DNA from: QZLE01 sp033852075 | GTDB lineage: Bacteria > Pseudomonadota > Gammaproteobacteria > QZLD01 | Length of the DNA: 64,000 nucleotides | Direction of reading: 5' to 3' | NCBI GenBank assembly: GCA_033852075.1 | Contig: JAWSVC010000004.1 | Span: forward strand, 52,665-116,664 | Part shown: positions 62,775 through 64,000 of the stretch, in pieces | Numbering within the stretch: the first letter of the stretch is position 1 | Layout: every line of letters begins with the position of its first letter | Program-made: the position numbers and the translations under genes | The notes under the pieces: generated by a model | Database searches by the model: none | Told to the model about the DNA's origin: nothing | The model's input: only the letters and a program-made list of their open reading frames with translations

Positions 62775-63716
62775 CTAAGCCGGAACTGGAATTTTCTCAA
62801 TGATATTATTGACAATAGATTCAGAAACGATGCCGTTAAATTGAGCCTGAGGATCAATTGATATCCTATGAGAGATTGCTGGAATGGCGATCTGTTTAAT
62901 ATGATCAGGAGTTACATAATTAATTCCTTCAAATAGCGCAAGAGCTTTGGCTGCCTTCATGACAGTAATTGATGCTCTTGGGCTGGCTCCCAGAACTACA
63001 TGTTCGGCAGACCTTGTTGCAGATACAACATCCACAATATATCCTTTGAGCTCATTGCTAATGCGAATGTTGGAACAATGTTTGCGCAACTGAACAACGT
63101 CCTCACGCGCTATGCACGCAGAAAGAGATTCAGCTCTGGTTTGCTCAGATACATCAGATAAAATCTGAATCTCTTTGGTGCGATCAATATATCCAAGACT
63201 AAATTTTAATGAAAAACGATCCATCTGAGCCTCTGGAAGAGGGTAGGTCCCGTGAGCATCAATGTTATTCTGGGTGGCAACTACAAAGAAAAAATCATTC
63301 AGCGGGTGTTGGTCGCGGTCTAAGGTAACTTGGCCTTCAGCCATAGCTTCAAGTAATGCCGATTGAGTGCGTGGTGATGCGCGGTTAATCTCATCTGCAA
63401 GCAATATGTCGGTAAAAATTGGTCCTCGGTGCAGAATAAAGTCATGAGAGCGCGTATCAAAAATATTTACACCCAAAATATCAGATGGCAAAAGATCTGG
63501 AGTAAATTGGATGCGTTGAAAGTTCAGGTCGATTGAATTAGCAAATGCCTTGGCAAGAGTAGTCTTGCCGGTTCCGGGAACATCCTCGAGTAAAACGTGT
63601 CCTCCGGCAAGAAATGAGCAAACCAATAATTTTATTTTTTCATCCTGACCATGTATGACCTTAGAAATGTTAGTGGCGATAGATTTGATCGCTTGATTAG
63701 CTGCGTTAAAGTCCAT
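62775..63716 (-). CDS. MoxR-family AAA+ ATPase
   Basis: A 313-residue chaperone-like ATPase. It has IHGQDEKIKLLVCSFLAGGHVLLEDVP split by family motifs: Walker A GTGKTTLA, Walker B DILLADEINRA, sensor 1 VATQNN, and the MoxR-typical PRTQSALLEAMAEGQVT and GTYPLPEAQMDRFSL. It is first in the three-gene operon. MoxR proteins are often linked to maturation of metal-containing or vWA-domain complexes; none is identified here. Confidence 0.93.
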   Translation of the reverse strand: MDFNAANQAIKSIATNISKVIHGQDEKIKLLVCSFLAGGHVLLEDVPGTGKTTLAKAFANSIDLNFQRIQFTPDLLPSDILGVNIFDTRSHDFILHRGPIFTDILLADEINRASPRTQSALLEAMAEGQVTLDRDQHPLNDFFFVVATQNNIDAHGTYPLPEAQMDRFSLKFSLGYIDRTKEIQILSDVSEQTRAESLSACIAREDVVQLRKHCSNIRISNELKGYIVDVVSATRSAEHVVLGASPRASITVMKAAKALALFEGINYVTPDHIKQIAIPAISHRISIDPQAQFNGIVSESIVNNIIEKIPVPA

Positions 63717-64000
63717 ATCAAAAAATCCAAATTAATGACTCAATATTAAAAGTATAGACACCAAGAAATCTAAAAAATTAAAGGCGTACTGTTGAATTAG
63801 CGACATGATTGGCAAAAAAAGAAAATAATGGTGTTGCATAGGGCAATAAAATTATAAAAGGAGCTATATTAAAAGCCCGGCATTATGGAAAATGATGTTG
63901 ATTGTATTTGTGTAAACAGGGAAAGTTTGGCTTCAGAAATTTCTAATATAGAAAATTCAAAAGCTTAGCAGTATGCATTAAATTTTTTACAAAAATATGA
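63717..64000. other. Gene-free right end
   Basis: This end is AT-rich and holds the promoter region of the moxR operon. A 27-codon open frame beginning ATGGAAAATGATG near 63884 has no match and no convincing ribosome binding site. Nothing else is seen. Confidence 0.4.

Noticed and set aside
63884..63967. 27-codon open frame at the right end
   Set aside because: Too short, no homology recognised and no convincing ribosome binding site.

Overview
The window is 64 kb of AT-rich DNA from a gammaproteobacterium. Three conserved blocks match Pseudomonas-type gene order: HAD hydrolase-rppH-ptsP, dciA-M23 peptidase-secA-argJ, and argH-algZ-algR-hemX-hemY. LPS core genes (hldE, hldD, waaA) and sohB fit a Gram-negative cell envelope. 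The genus cannot be named from the sequence. I see no rRNA, tRNA, CRISPR array, IS element or prophage. Two unresolved bases (59451-59452) probably mark an assembly join.

Layout. 1-9.8 kb is the 3' part of a surface-polysaccharide locus: a GT4 glycosyltransferase, a WbpV/WreQ-like reductase, a small phosphoglycosyltransferase, a WbpM-like 4,6-dehydratase, then precursor enzymes (Ugd, ManC/AlgA, TviB-like dehydrogenase, UDP-GlcA 4-epimerase). 10-24 kb holds a DUF4143 ATPase, a membrane-tethered receiver protein, a Sel1 protein, an isocitrate dehydrogenase fused to a CBS pair, pyrE, a GIY-YIG protein set among REP-like repeats, PilZ, Nudix and SohB genes, and the hldE-hldD-waaA-M20 operon. 24-33 kb is an accessory secretome island: three tandem secreted PHB-depolymerase-like esterases and a secreted Cys-rich beta-propeller protein, several with perfect CRP-type sites and strong terminators. 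33-37 kb is HAD-rppH-ptsP. 37.7-41.8 kb is a decayed type I restriction locus: HsdR with an internal deletion, RhuM, HsdS with two homopolymer frameshifts, and no HsdM. 42-54 kb is housekeeping (dciA, M23, secA, argJ, argH, algZR, hemXY). 54-59 kb has aroE, pit with its DUF47 partner under a Pho-box-like array, ttcA and mutM. 59.5-63.7 kb is a MoxR-DUF58-TgpA operon.

How parts work together. The first locus makes activated sugars (probably UDP-QuiNAc or similar, UDP-GlcA, UDP-GalA, GDP-Man and a UDP-HexNAcA) and loads the first sugar on lipid carrier. The hld/waa operon supplies LPS inner core. The 24-33 kb island looks like an exported polyester or ester degradation module, partly under cAMP-CRP-like control. 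Intergenic spaces carry at least three families of short palindromic repeats.

Most unusual points: the IDH-CBS fusion, the tandem esterase array with duplicated leader and mosaic third copy, the tail-anchored receiver protein, the shared CRP-type sites, and hairpin elements whose arms differ in sequence but stay paired.
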